Assembly (NCBI GenBank): GCA_932521025.1
Contig: OW051473.1
Span: forward strand, 2,728,001 to 2,792,000
Origin: Oscheius onirici
Taxonomy: Eukaryota; Nematoda; Chromadorea; Rhabditida; Rhabditidae
DNA: 64,000 nt
Reading direction: 5' to 3'
Part shown: in pieces, positions 1 to 19,568 of the stretch
Position numbering within the stretch: the stretch's first letter is position 1
How the letters are laid out: every line of letters begins with the position of its first letter
Position numbers and translations under genes: made by a program
The notes under the pieces: generated by a model
Database searches by the model: none
What the model saw: the letters and a program-made list of their open reading frames with translations, nothing else
What the model was told of the DNA's origin: nothing

Positions 1-365
1 ACACAGCATAAGAAAAATGCAACAAAAGGGGAAAGGGGAGCGTGACAAACGAGTTATGACGAAAAATTGTGGAGCTGCGGATATATAAGTTATGGTATTC
101 CAGGGTAGTTACAAGCAACTGAGTGTGTAGTCCTGAGAGATCTATGGTTTAGAAGAATCGCAAAACCTCATCCACCAGTCTCCCAGTTCATTTTTGTTTG
201 TGTGAGTGCTTTGTATGACAGTCTGATTGTTTTGTGTGTTTTTTTTGCAAAAGAAGGTTCGAGAGGGAACCGCCCGACTAGTATGATATAAGACACGGAA
301 AAGAAATTTAGGAAAAGCCGACTAGGGAGAATTCAGCGAGGTGCGGTTATAGAGAGAGGAAGGGT

Positions 366-6790
<6,425 letters not shown>

Positions 6791-9700
6791 CTATAAAATA
6801 AGAGAAAATATCAGAAAAGGGTAGATTAACTAGAGTGAAAGAGTGACCGGAGTGTCAGTCGGGGGCGACGAAAGAACTCGTTCCGCCCGTTATACCAACA
6901 CGCCATTGTGAATGTTCCATGGACCGAACACACTGCAGCGCACAAATTAGGAGGATGAAGCTGGGTTCTTTAAAGCCAGCAAAAAAGTCCAATTACCCAT
7001 GAAAGAAGGAAAATTTTTTTAAAAATTGTGTTTCTGGCAGAGATTCACGAAATTTTTCATGGCTATGAGAGCTAATAATAGGAACAATTTGGTTTAAAAT
7101 GGACGGCATAATAGCTATTGAAAAAAAGAGAGCCCCTTTGTGGAATACGTTCTTTTCACGATATTTAACCAAAAACGTAAGTAACCACATACCAAATATC
7201 TTGCGAAGAAGAACGTCATGCGGAACTTGTGTTTGTTTACTGCAGTAGGAAGCAATAAAAATTTGTAGCTTAATCGATTGCAGCTGCGCAAAGCAGTAAA
7301 AATTGCGCTTTTGCTATTCAAAAAAGCACAAAAGCTGAGAATTTTGCGTTACTGCTCATTAGACTAATTCTCTCGTGAAGGGCTTCGGTAATTGGAGGGA
7401 AGGCGACAGATGGCTGTCTCGTTCACCCGACTGATACGCACACAAATATAGGCAACAGTGCATAGTCAGTCTCAGTCAGTATACACTGTTTATTTGACGA
7501 TCAAAAAGCACGATTCGAGAGAAAAATGGGAGGTGCATCCACTCGATCGGAGCTTTTGTGCACACGAACAAGAAGATCGATTGACTTTTACTATCCAAAG
7601 TAGAAATCGATGGAAGGCGTAATTAAAGGTCAGCGATGCATCATGCTGCCTTCCCAGGCGGCTGTATGACTGGTGGAGGTTAGGCCACCTGACACAGACA
7701 CCTGTACCAGTCGGGAACAGTATTGGTCTAAAGGAAACGACCGTAAACTGTGAAAATATGGTGAGAGAAAATATGGGAGGGACATGTGGTTGATAAAAAG
7801 ACCTCGGTACTATTTTTCAGGAAATCTATAAGATTTTACAAACATAATTATGAAATAAAGTTCCTTGTCGATTTTGACATTTGCTTGGATGAGTGAGTCG
7901 GGATTAATGTTGACTATGCGCTGATATGTTTGTGACGAGCTAGAGAAGTACCGCTGATTAAATGTTATTCATAAACCCATGTTTGGAACCGATGATCAGA
8001 ACAACGTTCAGCTAGAAAGTCTGGTTTTCTGTGAGCAAAATGAGTCAAGAGACGAGAGAGAAGTTAGTTTTGTGCAAACTAGAGGGAGTAATCGTTTATG
8101 CCGGAAAACCCCACGATGACCTCTATTTTTCTCGATCAAATTTGGGGCGCATGTGCTAATTTCAAGGTCTTTACTCTCTGTCTACGGTTGCGAGACACAA
8201 TTTTCTCTTCTAGGAAGACGAACGCGCCACTGTCCTTGTGCGGCTCGTTATTTGTGCTGTGGCGAGAGAGGAGAAGAATAAATAGTGGAGAGCAGACAAA
8301 GTGGAGCGAACATCACGACTGGGTACGTGGTAATGTTTTTCGGTGGTCGGAACCCCTCGAAATCTTAAAAACAACGCTGGCCAAAAATTGCTCAAGACAG
8401 CTGTTTGTCTTCATTTGGAGCCACAGAATTGGCAGCCTACGACATCAAGAAATACACATGTTTACAGCGTGTGAGAAGCCCCCGAAACGAATGAAATTGA
8501 GACGAAAGGAGAGTGTGAGCTCCAGCGCTAGTGTGATTTCTGGGGGGCCACATTCCGGTCTATCCGGCAGGCTGCCAGCTGGGCCAGAAATAGCGGTCCG
8601 CGGGGGGCTAAGGTGAGGGTGACCGAGCTGATCGTAGCCCGAAAACGACCTAAATCGATTGATCGCCTCTCCCGATCTGTCATTGAAGGGTGAGAGTGAA
8701 AAGTGTATGTGTCCTTCCGTGTGAAGATCTTTTGAACCGAACTGGTTCTATCCACTAACAGGTATGCTCAAAAAATATAAAGTGCGATAAAGTGCAGAAC
8801 AAAGTCGTCCATTACACATTGTAAAGTGTTTCTTAAGTAACACCATCGAAGCTGCTTCTTCAATAATTAGCAGCCCATTTTCGGCAACAATGAACTGAAA
8901 GTAAAAAAAAACTGTACGCAATCGGAATCAAACGGAAAGAATAAAGATAGACAATAGGTGAAAAAGTGAACTGTTGAGCTCCGGTATGTTTGATCTCCCT
9001 CTCTGCTTTGATTGCTTGATCGTAAAAACTTCCCGTCAAGCTACTCAAGCCTTCCTTTCCCACGATTGAGGTGCCCGAAAATGGAAAATCAAAGACAGTC
9101 ATACGCCTCGTGGTTTTCTTATTCTTTGCAGCCATGAGACAGTACAGAAATCGATTAAATCCGTCAATAAACGTAGCAAAAGGGCTAGGCCGCAGGCTGA
9201 GAGAATTGTTATTCAGTCGATGCTACGCAGCGAAAACCCCCAGGTCTGTCGGCGTCTCGCCATCCCGAGCAGTCTCTCGTCGTTTGACTAACCGCTAACA
9301 CTCTGCAGTCTCCTTAGTCAGCATGCTATCCTGGTTGCGCAGTCAGAACCTTCACTCGGTCATATATAACGTAATGCGGGAGAGCAAAGGGAATCCCCCG
9401 AACGCCCTTCACTATGTCCTTTTGAGGATCTTTTTCTTGGAAGTACGAGTTTTTGGGATACTCAACTAGAACCAGCTGTCATAATTGCGGTCTGTTCGAA
9501 CAAAAGACTCGACCAGTTGTAACACACTCATTCCCGGAACATTGTGCATCACATTCAAAATGTAAACGGAGTTATACCCCTATGTCTGAAATTAAACAAA
9601 ACTCTATGTTGGTAGATTGAAAAGAAATACGAAATGCTTTCTTTTGAATGATCTATGCTGGCTAGACCAGAAGAAAACCGAGAGATGAAGACGGACAAGA

Positions 9701-12700
9701 CCGACAGATTTGCTGCGCGCCTAATTGGCTAATTGGTCAAAGAAAACAGGTGTTGTGAAACGGAGCGTGAAATAGAAGGAGACAAGTCGATGAACAGGAG
9801 ATGAACTTCCTTCGGACTGAGTCACTCTGTTTCTCCGCCCCCGAAGGGAGTTTGCTTAAGGAATAGTTACGGGTCAGAGGATGAGTAAGCAAGTCAATAA
9901 ATCTTGGAAACTGAGAATGATTTCTTGAGCAAATTGCTAGTTGTACTTGTGATGATCGCTCCCAAGAAATTTGAATCGTGTAATTATGGGAGAGGATACC
10001 TTCTGAGAATGTTGTCGAGGGGTTCGCATTTGAATGTAGAGTAATGAGTCTGGAGCAGACGGACCTCCTACTGAACTGAGCTGGCTTTCTCACAACATGA
10101 CATAGCTTTTCGGCGCTTGCTTGAACATGAACGCCAGACATGTGGCACTCTCAGAAATGAAGCTTCATTAATCTTAAGGGGCGACTATTGTCCACAGGGA
10201 AAAGACTGGACGAAGGGAAATTCCGTAAAAAGAGCCTGCAATGTCGCAAATGGAAGCAGAGGAAGTGCTGCGCTTGTTAGCGTGACGCGTTTCGTGATTG
10301 ATGGCCAGCAGAAAGGAGCATCCCGGGGCTGCTTCAAAGACACACGCAGTGATAGAAGGAACACATTAATTCAAAATTCCTGAGCTTAAGCGAACGTCAT
10401 TTGCATGATGTTTAAGAGGAGATAAGCTGCCAGGGAAAATAAACTGAAAGAGTAGCGGGCATACGGCAAAGAACAGCTGTCAACTGTCGACGCCTCGCTC
10501 GATGTATTCTGTCTGTTTGAAGACAGACAGGAAATGTCGGCCAATAGGATTATTAGTCGGAATACAAACAGCTTAACATTAAAAGCGGAATTATGTAACA
10601 AAATCAACAATAGTTCGAAGCTGAATCAGGCTTCCATGAAAGGAGTACTAAAATATAATTCAGGAAAACAAGACTTCCATCGAAAGACACCTCAATTGAC
10701 GTGAACAGTCACATTAAAGATTCATGAAAAATGCGTTACTCGCAGAGGCAAAAACTGAGACATATTCGATAGGAAACGATCGTACTGGGTGGTCGGAGCA
10801 CACTGGAAAGGGCAGCTGAACTGAGCTACCCAGAGGCAAACAAATGGAAAAGCGCCGCTCTGACGCTCTCCCATTACGCGTCGACGACTGAAACAAATGG
10901 TCCGTCTGACTCCCTCATCCGATTTGGACGGAGTTTGATAAATGTCAAAAAACGTAAGTAATGTTTGCCGGAGCAACAACTGACTTGTCAACGAGTTAGT
11001 GCGTCTGGGGCTCTCTATACTTGAGCTCTGTGAACAAGACTCATAAGCGCCAAGAGGGTTCTCCAACCAGTCGTTGTATTCACAAAAAGTGTTTGTATGC
11101 GCAATGATAACGTTTCCAGATGGACGAGAAGTGGTCTCACTGCGATCTCACAAGTGCGTGGGGACGATGACGTAAAAGGTAATTTAAGGTGGAAACACTT
11201 ACAGGAGAAATGTATACAGAAAATTTTATTCTTCCAACTGAATCTTCAACGCTCGTCGAGTAAACATGGTCCAGAGATCAGACAGAAATGAGCTTGATCT
11301 CATCACGTTGAAACCCTCAGAGCTGCACAAATTACAAAGTAAAGTTATCCAACAAAGTCTAGCAGCTGGGATTTATCTGTTTATGTCGCGTCTAGAATCA
11401 CATTCTGCCAGAGCCGACCAACAACATAAGTCGTTTTGTTTGGCAGCAGATCGTCTTAGTTACGCTGCAAAACTGGCCGAAAAGAGCGTAAAAAGAGATA
11501 GCACCCAGATGAACAAAATCTACAAGTTATTCATGAGGAATAGGGGCAAGCAATCATCCGCGGAGGCTGCTTCTACGTCATCCCCAAAAGACCGCTGTGA
11601 AATGGCAAATAAACTATCGAGAGAGGAATTTAAGCAGCATTTATGAAACCGTTATATTTTGCTTTTTCGCCGAATTCTGTTTGTGCAATTATTACTGCTG
11701 TCAGAAATAGTCTGAATCATGTTCAAAGTTTATTTTAGAAGAAGATAAAGGAGGCCGCACTAGAAAATGGGTCGAGTAGTCGAGACCTCATTAACAAAAG
11801 ACTCTAGAAGGTTTTAAGAGAAGGAAATTAGCACAAAGCACTCCCGAAAATTGGCCTTGTCCCTTTTCCAGAAAAAGGAATCGGTCACGTTTTGAACACA
11901 TGCAGAAAATGCTACATCCGTGTTAACACAGTCGGTCTGCTAACGTTTCTCTTTGCTCGACTGCACTGACGCAGTGCAAAAAAGCATATCTATTGCTGTT
12001 TGCGTATAGTTCAGACTTTGAAAAGAGTAAAGGAAGGAACGGGACGGACAATATACAGATGGCCTTGAAATGGACATGTTATCTCTGTGCAAATGATTAG
12101 CGATAAGGCGACGACGGAGGTGGGCTGAAGGATTCGGCGGGCCTCTCTCTCACTTTGATAACATAGGAAAAGGAATGAAAAAGTTGCAGATGATGAAGGT
12201 TTGTTTCCAGTTTTTGAATCAAATCTTCTTCCTATACACACGGATTTCCCTCCAGCAATAAGCAGATTAGTGGGAACGCGTGGGCTTTTACTGGGAGCGA
12301 AAATGTCAATCTGATCAAAAACAATCGGGCCTTGAGATAGACCAGCGAAGAGGGAGTGGTCAAAGGCTCCACCGATGTGAATGGTCAGACCGGTTACCTC
12401 CTCTTACGGCGAGGCCAGTCGCTGACTACCCGCACGACACTCAAACTCCGAATGCATATCAATCTTTTTCAGACGTGTTGAAAACGCTTAGCTTTGGAAT
12501 AATGAACTTTCCTGAGTGATGAAAGTCGACGACCAAAAATTGCTAAAACTACTTAGACCAGGATGACGGATTGACGAATTCGAGGGACAAAGGAGCTGTT
12601 TAGGGGCAAATTTCAGAGAACTAATGGCTCAAAAGTTCGTTTAAACATAAACGTTTAAACAGCCAGGAAGACAAAAAATCTTGAGCAAACACCGGAGAGG

Positions 12701-13090
12701 ACAGCCCATTGACGGACAAATTGAAATGACCAGCCTTTTCTCAAAAAGGGGCAGCCGGGATTTCAGGACTCGCAGCGTATTCATGAAATAGTTACTAGCT
12801 TCCATGTTTTGCAGTTCAAGGAAATTTTGCATGTAGGAAACAGATGGAAAACTGTTGAAATTCGGCAGAAACAATCCAAATGTGAACATTCACACAGTTG
12901 GGACGTGAACATTCCATGAACTAAGACCTGTGCGGAAATTGAGTCATACAGAATGTACAATCGCTAGGAGAGGAGAATGTTCACGGAAAATGCCGTGTTT
13001 ACTTGTGGTCGAACGTTGTCGACGTCTAGCGATAAACAAACAAGAAGCGCTCGTCTCGGTCACCATGTGAATATGAATATTCTTTCCCAC
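6791..13090. other. large PAR-1 intron
   Basis: This stretch lies between the alternative first exon at 13.1 kb and the first shared PAR-1 exon. Open frames here (for example 8,098-8,616 plus and 9,737-10,141 minus) have no splice structure or recognisable domain. The only coding candidate I would keep is the opposite-strand frame at 11,266-11,646. No tRNA or obvious transposon was seen. Confidence 0.55.
11266..11646 (+). CDS. possible intronless gene of 126 aa nested in the PAR-1 intron
   Basis: A single open frame opposite to par-1. The predicted protein is hydrophilic and mostly helical in character, with runs such as LKPSELHKLQSKVIQQSL and DRLSYAAKLAEKSVKR, followed by a basic, Ser-rich tail ending in a TAA stop. 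The composition looks like a soluble helical-bundle protein, unlike the shadow frames nearby. I recognise no family, and no upstream spliced-leader acceptor is clearly placed. It could be a small nested gene, a retrocopy or chance. Confidence 0.35.
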   Translation: MVQRSDRNELDLITLKPSELHKLQSKVIQQSLAAGIYLFMSRLESHSARADQQHKSFCLAADRLSYAAKLAEKSVKRDSTQMNKIYKLFMRNRGKQSSAEAASTSSPKDRCEMANKLSREEFKQHL

Positions 13091-13399
13091 CTGTACGTCA
13101 CGATTGGATTTTGAGTGAATACGATCCACACTGCGACGTCTTCGACGTTCACGCTGTTCCCTAGGTACGGAGGACGAAGGATGAACAACGGATGTAGTCA
13201 GCAAGACGTCAGGGGCGGCGCTCGCTCTACGACGTTCTTTCGGCTGCGACTGCTGCTCTGCAGGATCTTCCGGTGTTTTACGAAATGGCACCAGATGAGC
13301 CAAGAAGGAGACGGAGCGTCTGCTCAACGTTTTCGACAGACGTTTTGTCCAGGTCTTTCGTTCGACCGGTGCTGGTGACTTTTCGTCCGCTACAGACAT
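13091..13399 (-). CDS. par-1: alternative first coding exon, probably of PAR-1
   Basis: An ATG at 13,399 opens a 103-residue exon that ends at a donor (CAG/gtggga) at 13,091 in phase 0, the phase needed by the first shared PAR-1 exon at 6,790. Twelve nucleotides upstream of the ATG is a strong acceptor (cttccttcag, exon from 13,410) with no obvious partner, as expected for spliced-leader addition. The protein is very basic and Ser-rich, with LSKTLSRRSVS and RERRRRRSVDR, resembling phosphorylation or 14-3-3 docking sequence. Reading upstream from the ATG meets a stop in phase 0, so this is a start exon rather than an internal one. Linkage to par-1 rests on phase and position only. Confidence 0.6.
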
Positions 13400-13410
13400 C
13401 CTAACACATT

Positions 13411-15991
13411 CTGAAGGAAGAAAATTGTCAAAGGAGTCTTGAGAAAGAAAATGGAGCAAAGAGCAAAAATAGCAATGCACTGAAAGAAGGTGGATAGCGG
13501 AAATCCGGTCTGGATTTGTGACACCTCAAAGAAACGCGGGTGTCCGAATGGAAAGACTACACCGCTTGAATCATAAAACTACGCTAGAAAAGGAATTCAA
13601 TAAACTCACTCAGAAAATCAAACATTTTGACAGTTTTGCTGTCGAACAGTTGTTTGATTGAAAATGCCAGCCAAAGCATGCATCATTAAAGGGTTGCCCT
13701 GGAATAATAACAGACCAAAACAAGGTGGCTCCAAACTATAAATAGCAAACGAGTCTCCAAATATGAAACGTTGAAAATAGGCAGTCTGTGCATTAAAGAG
13801 AGATCATCTAGCCGATGTTATAGGACGGGTTTGACCCCGGCCGCGGCCACAAAAGATTTGAAATAGGTGACGCTATTATCAAAAGGCAGAAGTTGTTCTC
13901 TTTTAAAATGAAAGCGAGCTCGTGAAATTTCATTCGTTAAGAAACCTTTCGATTGATAGCCTTTCTATCGGCTACAGACAAATTTCTTATGCGAGCTCTC
14001 CTCGGATGCGGAAACGGAATAATCTCGGAGTCTGTTGTCACCTGCGCAAGTGTAATAGAGCTAAACAGCGCCAAGTAACAGCCACCTCAGTCTAATCACG
14101 ACGGTCGCATCTGCGGACACAGCCATAAATATGCGCAACCAGAAGAAGGTCCGTATAATTGGAAAGATGCCCTGGAATAGGTTGTTGTGGTTAACAGGCA
14201 GTCCTGGAAAAGACAGAGGGGGAGGTCTTTGGAATGCAATACTCTTCTCCTTCTCTTGGTCAAACATCGTCAAACAGCGGGAGAGGGAAAATAATGAAGA
14301 GAATCTCACTCAAATGACAGAAGAAGAACCCCCCGAAATGAAGTTTTTCTGAGCCCAGCTGGACGCCAGATACCCGATGACGGGAACCTAAGAAGGAACA
14401 CCTGCAAAAGAGTCAAGAACTGGATGGTACCGAATGGCAACCGGAAACGGGAAACAAAGGGCGACTCCGTCCAATGAGCAATTTCTCTGACCTACAGGTT
14501 TCAGAAATCAGAATAACAACACTGAAAAGGGCTCGTTAGCATTGAAAATTTACATAGAAGACCATCTGATAAGAGTTTGTTTTTCCGTGTAGAAGAAGAA
14601 AAACGTGTTATGCTGACCCAATGTTAAAGTACTTTTTAAGTTAACGGACAATTGTAAACTGACAAAGACGATCTCAAGAAAGCAAAAAAGGTTTTGTGTT
14701 TTGCCAAGGTCACGTTATACGGCCTCCTGTTCCTCTGAGAAAAACGACCGCCTGGTCAAAGAGTTTACCCTTCTCGAAATGCGGCAAGAGAGATGACCTG
14801 CCGTCAGTCATTACACCCTCAGGGCTATTATCCATAAGCCCATAGGATATGTAACATTGGCAGAGCAATTGTCTAATTGTGTGGAACTCTTTGAAGACTA
14901 GAGTGGTCAGATTTTTGAGTATGAATATCTGACTTTTTGGGAAAAAAGTGGTCCTCCAAACTAGATGGGTATAATGAGGTGAGCCGGTCAAATTGGGACG
15001 TCCCGGAGCGGGTTCTATGTAATCGGGCACGGGGCGACTTTTGTTTTGACTAGTAATTCAAAACCGGCGCTTGAACTGGGAAGTCAACTGAAACTTTTTC
15101 AGAAAAATGAACACTTGGAATACTGAGGCAAAAGACAAAGAAGTCAGAAAAAGCTTAGTTCTTTCCCTAGACCATCGGCTGAACAAAGTAATTAAAATTT
15201 AAGGGTGAGCATGTACAGCTGTCGGCTGTGCAGTAAAACGGCTAGGAATGCCATGGCCACTGTGCGGGAATCAGAAAAGTACAGGTGAGAGTAAGGTCGT
15301 TTAAAATGAGACCACATCCTTCAGAAAAGATGATGACACAATCAATATGCAAATGTGCGTATGACCTTGTGAAGGTGACCTGCCGACGCCGTTGCGGAGG
15401 GACCGGAACGGACCGCCGGAGGTGTACGCGGCACATTCATCGCCTATTACGAGGTCACAATTACCAGCCGCAACCATTAGACTCATTGTTGTTCCACGGT
15501 GTCTCGCATTGTACTACCCGTGGTATAGCCATGGGGCAGATGGCTCAAATGGACATCAAATATTGCAAAAGCGTTCATTTCTTATCTCTCGCAATTTTAC
15601 TGGGCAGTGTCTTCTAAATTGGAGACTACAACAACAGCATAAAACCAAAATTCGTTCTAAGTTTTGCTTCACGTCACAGTCATACATGATAGCAGGTTTC
15701 CAAATTTATATACTTCCGCCAGACGACAACAAAAGGGCAAAGGCCGATTCACCCGGAACACAGACAGAGATTTTTCAGTTTCGATTAGCCGTTTACACAA
15801 CGACAATTAAACAATCAGACTGTCTGCAATAGTATACAAAGCTTTTGATTATAAAGCGTAGCTTTCGCAGAGATTCAGAGGACAGCGCAGATATTAATAT
15901 GAAAGAAAGCTTCGGAAGAAAAGGGGGAATCAATGACTCCCAGTGAAATATGAATGTGTTCGTGGGTCCACTCTCATTAGTCAGTACTCAC
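13411..15991. other. no supported gene (intron or promoter region)
   Basis: This lies between the alternative first exon and the upstream module. A minus-strand frame at 14,710-15,030 and plus-strand frames at 15,285-15,832 lack convincing splice sites or domains. A weak acceptor near 14,726 could start a short terminal exon for the upstream module, but the evidence is thin. Confidence 0.5.
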
Positions 15992-18900
15992 CGAATTGCG
16001 GCTGCTCCTCTTCAGTTTGTTGATAAAATGTTGAGCCTTCTGCATGGTGGTTTTTGCGAAGCTGAAATCGCTGTTATTGAAAGACGACCAAATTTCATCA
16101 AGTAAGAACGAGACAGGTTGTTCAATGATTCGGTCAGAGAAAAGGCGGACAGTTATACTAACCACGCGTTTGTCGCAAGAGAGACTTTGTTTCGTTTTTG
16201 AAAATAACTAATTTTCTCATCAGTACCTGCTCTGTACGGCTATACGGAAGATTCTTTCAGAGGTGTAAAGTAATGCTCGAAATCTAAACAGCTGAATGTT
16301 GTGTTTATCTCGACCACGACTAGCCGGACAACACGATACGACAAAAACAACACGACAGAACATACCGTCCGCGGAGACTCTTGCGCCAAATGTTCAAAAT
16401 ATGCGGGGTGAGAGGAACTCGGTCGTAGAGATACGAGTCACTGTATCTGCGTCTGTACCTCTCTGGCAAACGGTTCACAAGATCTCTGAACACGACTCAT
16501 TTCGAACTATTGTGCAGATGGTTGCATAAGTTTGAGGGTGCCTTGAACCAAAGTCCGCAGAGGATTCCTATTCACTACAGCAGAGGAAAAACTGTTGAGG
16601 TGTCTTATTAAACATGATGCTAAGCAATAAATGTTCGCAGCCACGCGCGTTGTTTGAAGTCATAGATGGAATAAAAGAAGAAGTGGCATTTGACGATGAA
16701 ATGAATCATCCGCATTGAATGTGAAAAAGAAACATTGCGTGTTTTCCCAACAAATCGTCATTTGTAATTTTTTTCAGTAAATCAACTTCTGAAAAGTAAG
16801 AAAGTATTCTATCAAGAATGTGCAATACCTACAATGTCGATTCTAAACAGCCATCCGAAGTGCATCGGTAATTACGTGATCCCAAAAGACGTAATTTACT
16901 CTTTATCTCCCAGGGCGATCGTAATTATGCACTCGTTTTTTGATGGACTTTTTAGCTAGTTAATTGAGCGTCTAAATTCTCAACGAATAGGAAAATGCGA
17001 ACGGGTTGACTGAATTTGTTAACCGGACTGTTGCTGACCATTCGATGGTTGTTGGTGAATTTTGGTGAATTTCCTGGGAAAGGTTTGCAAGATGAGTCAG
17101 AAAGAATATATCAGCAGTGTGCATAATTTTTAGGAAAAATGTTGTATTTTTGGAATAACTTTTTCATGAGTTGAACCACCTGAACTTCAGAGGCGAGTTT
17201 CTCGAAAACTTTCCATTGGGCCATCTTTGTTCCATACAGGATTTTGCAGCCCAGATCGAGCTCTTTCAAGGTGCATCGGCCGATTTGTCCAATTCGAACC
17301 CGTTAGAGCTGTGCAACTGCCTGAAGTTGGTCACTTTCGCAATTTGGACTCCGTATATCTCAGCGAGAAAAAATTTCTGGGAAATCAGGTCGCGGCTATC
17401 AATTTTTTTCATCAAGACCTTCAAATTTGTAATTGGACGTTCTGTGAAAATTGGCCGGGATGTGCGCTAAACATTTTCCTATACTTCAAAGAAAAAAAAA
17501 TTTGCTTCAGCTAAAACTCAAATATTCTAATTCTAAACCTAACCGATATATACACCATCGTATAGAGCTTGCTCACACCAATTTTTTCTTTTTTGAAAAA
17601 GCTATTTTCGTGCATCCTACAAAAAGTTATTCCAAAAATACAACATTTTTCCTAAAAATTATGCACACACCTGATACTAGTGAAATCTTATGCAATCACA
17701 TAAAATATACACATTGATTTTAGTAGAATACAGATTAAGAATCATGGAAAAAGTTCTATTGACCTGATAGTCTCTTACGCCGTTCCTATAAGTGTAACCA
17801 AACAGAGCGCGTCTTCTTTGATTGATTGCTGTTGATTTTTGTGATAAGAAATGCAGAAAATCAGATGGCACCAAAAGAAGGAACAAATAGAAAAAAGTAC
17901 AAAAACCTACTTGTCTATCGAATGACGGCGCCCTCTGCTCTGAGCAGGCTGAGGGGCCTTCTTGACCACAGTTCCGCTTTGACGGCGAATTGCGTTCGTG
18001 ATTGCGTCCCACTGAAAAGTGAATGATAATTTTGAAGAACCGACTACTTAATGTACAAAAGCTTGAAAAATTATAACAAAATTACCTTTACTTCGAACTG
18101 ATCGTCGTTGTCACAATCCTCGTAAAGCCAATTTTCCGGAGGATTTACGCAATATCCAACCTGTAACGGAGAGTAGTTGTTTTTGATAAACTGTAATAAT
18201 GACCGCATAGTCTTCGGATGACTTAGCCGATTTTCTCGGTGGTACACAAAATGAGAAAAATGACTCTAAGAGTTTTTCCATGTTGTGGGTATCTTTTTTC
18301 GATGAAAACTCTCTTTGACCGCTGCTTTGTGAACGTTGAATAAACTATTGGTTTCGTCAATCTTTGCATGCGAACATGGCAAACATCATGAATGCCAAGG
18401 TGTAATTGTATTTATTATTCACTATAGTTCTCAGTTTTAATTGCGCCTCACTACATTGCCATAGTTATCCGGCTGTAGGTCACTAGTACGAACCTGAGGG
18501 CTGGTAGCGGATGCAAACATGGTCAACACTGAGACGTTATCTAGAAGGGTAGGGCTTTTTTGACCAATAATAGATAAAGATTAGTGACACGGGTCGGTCG
18601 GTTCCAGAAAAGAACAAAAAAGTCTCACTTTAAACCGCTTAGAAGGCGTCTCCTTGTCAGAACAGGAAGGAGAGTCGCGAGAACCATTCGTTTCCGTCTA
18701 GAACTTGGAACTTTGGAGAAAATTTCAGTTTCACTTTGTATGAATCGGAAGAGTCAAACGATTCACGTGCTGTCTCAAAGATGTCAGCATCATGTTCTTC
18801 GCATGACGCCAGCCTCTCCATTTGATTCTTTCTGACTGTAATTGCTACTTCCTGAAGTTCCTGCTTTATGGCCTTGATCTCGTCTTCTGGAGTATGATAG

Positions 18901-19568
18901 TTGAGCACGGTCCCACAGCGCTCTTTCTTTCGCTTCTAAAATCATACAAACCTGTATTTAAAAACAGAATATACCTTGAACAGCTTTTCCGACCAGTCTA
19001 GAGAAGTCGAACGGTGTATTTGACGGTCTTCCCAGACGACAACATTTTTCGGATAGCCGCACAATGATATCTGAATAGTGTAATGATGGGTACAACCAGA
19101 GAAGGGTTTGCTGTGATTCTTTTCACAAGAATGCGATAGACACAACTGATTACCTTTCTCCGTGTCATATCGGGAACAATGGTCAGCTGTGCGAGACCGG
19201 CAGTAGCCGGGGTGTCAGGGAGCACTTCCAAAGGTTCCCACTGTTTCAGACCGTCAACCAAAGGATTTGCCAGACGCGTTGAACTGCTACTTCTCTCATC
19301 TGTAGAATGAATTGCCGGCATTCCTGAAAGGTTTAATAATCGACAGGTCACTTCTGTATTTTTTTTCAGATTACTGGTTTTGAAAATTTGACACTATAAA
19401 TTCAAGTTATACCGCATCAAACTATTTGCTGGAAAGACTAGGACGTGTTGCGAGCATACTAGAGTAAAAAGTTCAAAAATGTGGGGTCAAGTCTTCAGCT
19501 TTGTTTAGATGGCCAATAGCCTCCGAGAAGAGTCAATAGAACTCACCGAAAGGATTATTATCTGCCAT
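15992..19568 (-). CDS. seven-exon upstream module: long-isoform N-terminus of PAR-1 or an unrecognised gene
   Basis: Exons 19547-19568 (ATG, MADNNPF), 19154-19323, 18975-19070, 18735-18935, 18086-18160, 17911-18011 and 15992-16070 join in one frame for 248 residues. All phases match, and the last exon ends in phase 0 at a clear donor (TCG/gtgagt). The protein starts with an NPF motif, then has a WEPLEVLPD stretch, a segment with VVVWEDRQIHRSTSLDW, a basic KRKKER patch, a charged helix (TPEDEIKAIKQELQEVAI), an acidic segment with PPENWLYEDCDNDD, then RRQSGTVVKK and a basic end KLKRSSRNS. I recognise no domain. The next phase-compatible exon downstream is the first shared PAR-1 exon at 6,790, so these are probably 5' exons of a long PAR-1 isoform of about 1,400 residues. 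A separate gene with an unseen 3' exon is possible. Confidence 0.6.
16071..17910. other. intron of the upstream module, containing a transposon remnant
   Basis: This intron joins exons ending at 17,911 and starting at 16,070. Its main recognisable content is the inverted-repeat element at 17,108-17,677. A short direct duplication (ttggtgaat twice) lies near 17,050. Nothing else is evident. Confidence 0.5.
17108..17677. mobile_element. MITE-like DNA transposon remnant with about 50-bp terminal inverted repeats
   Basis: The arm at 17,117-17,164 reads as the reverse complement of 17,621-17,668 with no mismatch that I can see over 48 nt. Both arms contain the same gcataatttttagg sequence next to the outer end. 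An imperfect extension (atatcag against gtatcag) continues outward to about 17,108 and 17,677. The 460-bp interior has an open frame of 99 codons without transposase features. No clean target-site duplication is visible. The element sits in an intron and breaks no exon. Confidence 0.7.

Noticed and set aside
8098-8616. 172-codon plus-strand open frame in the PAR-1 intron
   Set aside because: No domain, signal peptide or splice context; low-complexity composition; probably chance.
14710-15030. 106-codon minus-strand frame, and a possible short terminal exon from 14,726
   Set aside because: The acceptor is weak and the resulting peptide has no recognisable sequence; not strong enough to end the upstream module here.
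17171-17470. 99-codon open frame inside the inverted-repeat element
   Set aside because: No transposase motif; the frame probably reflects repeat composition.
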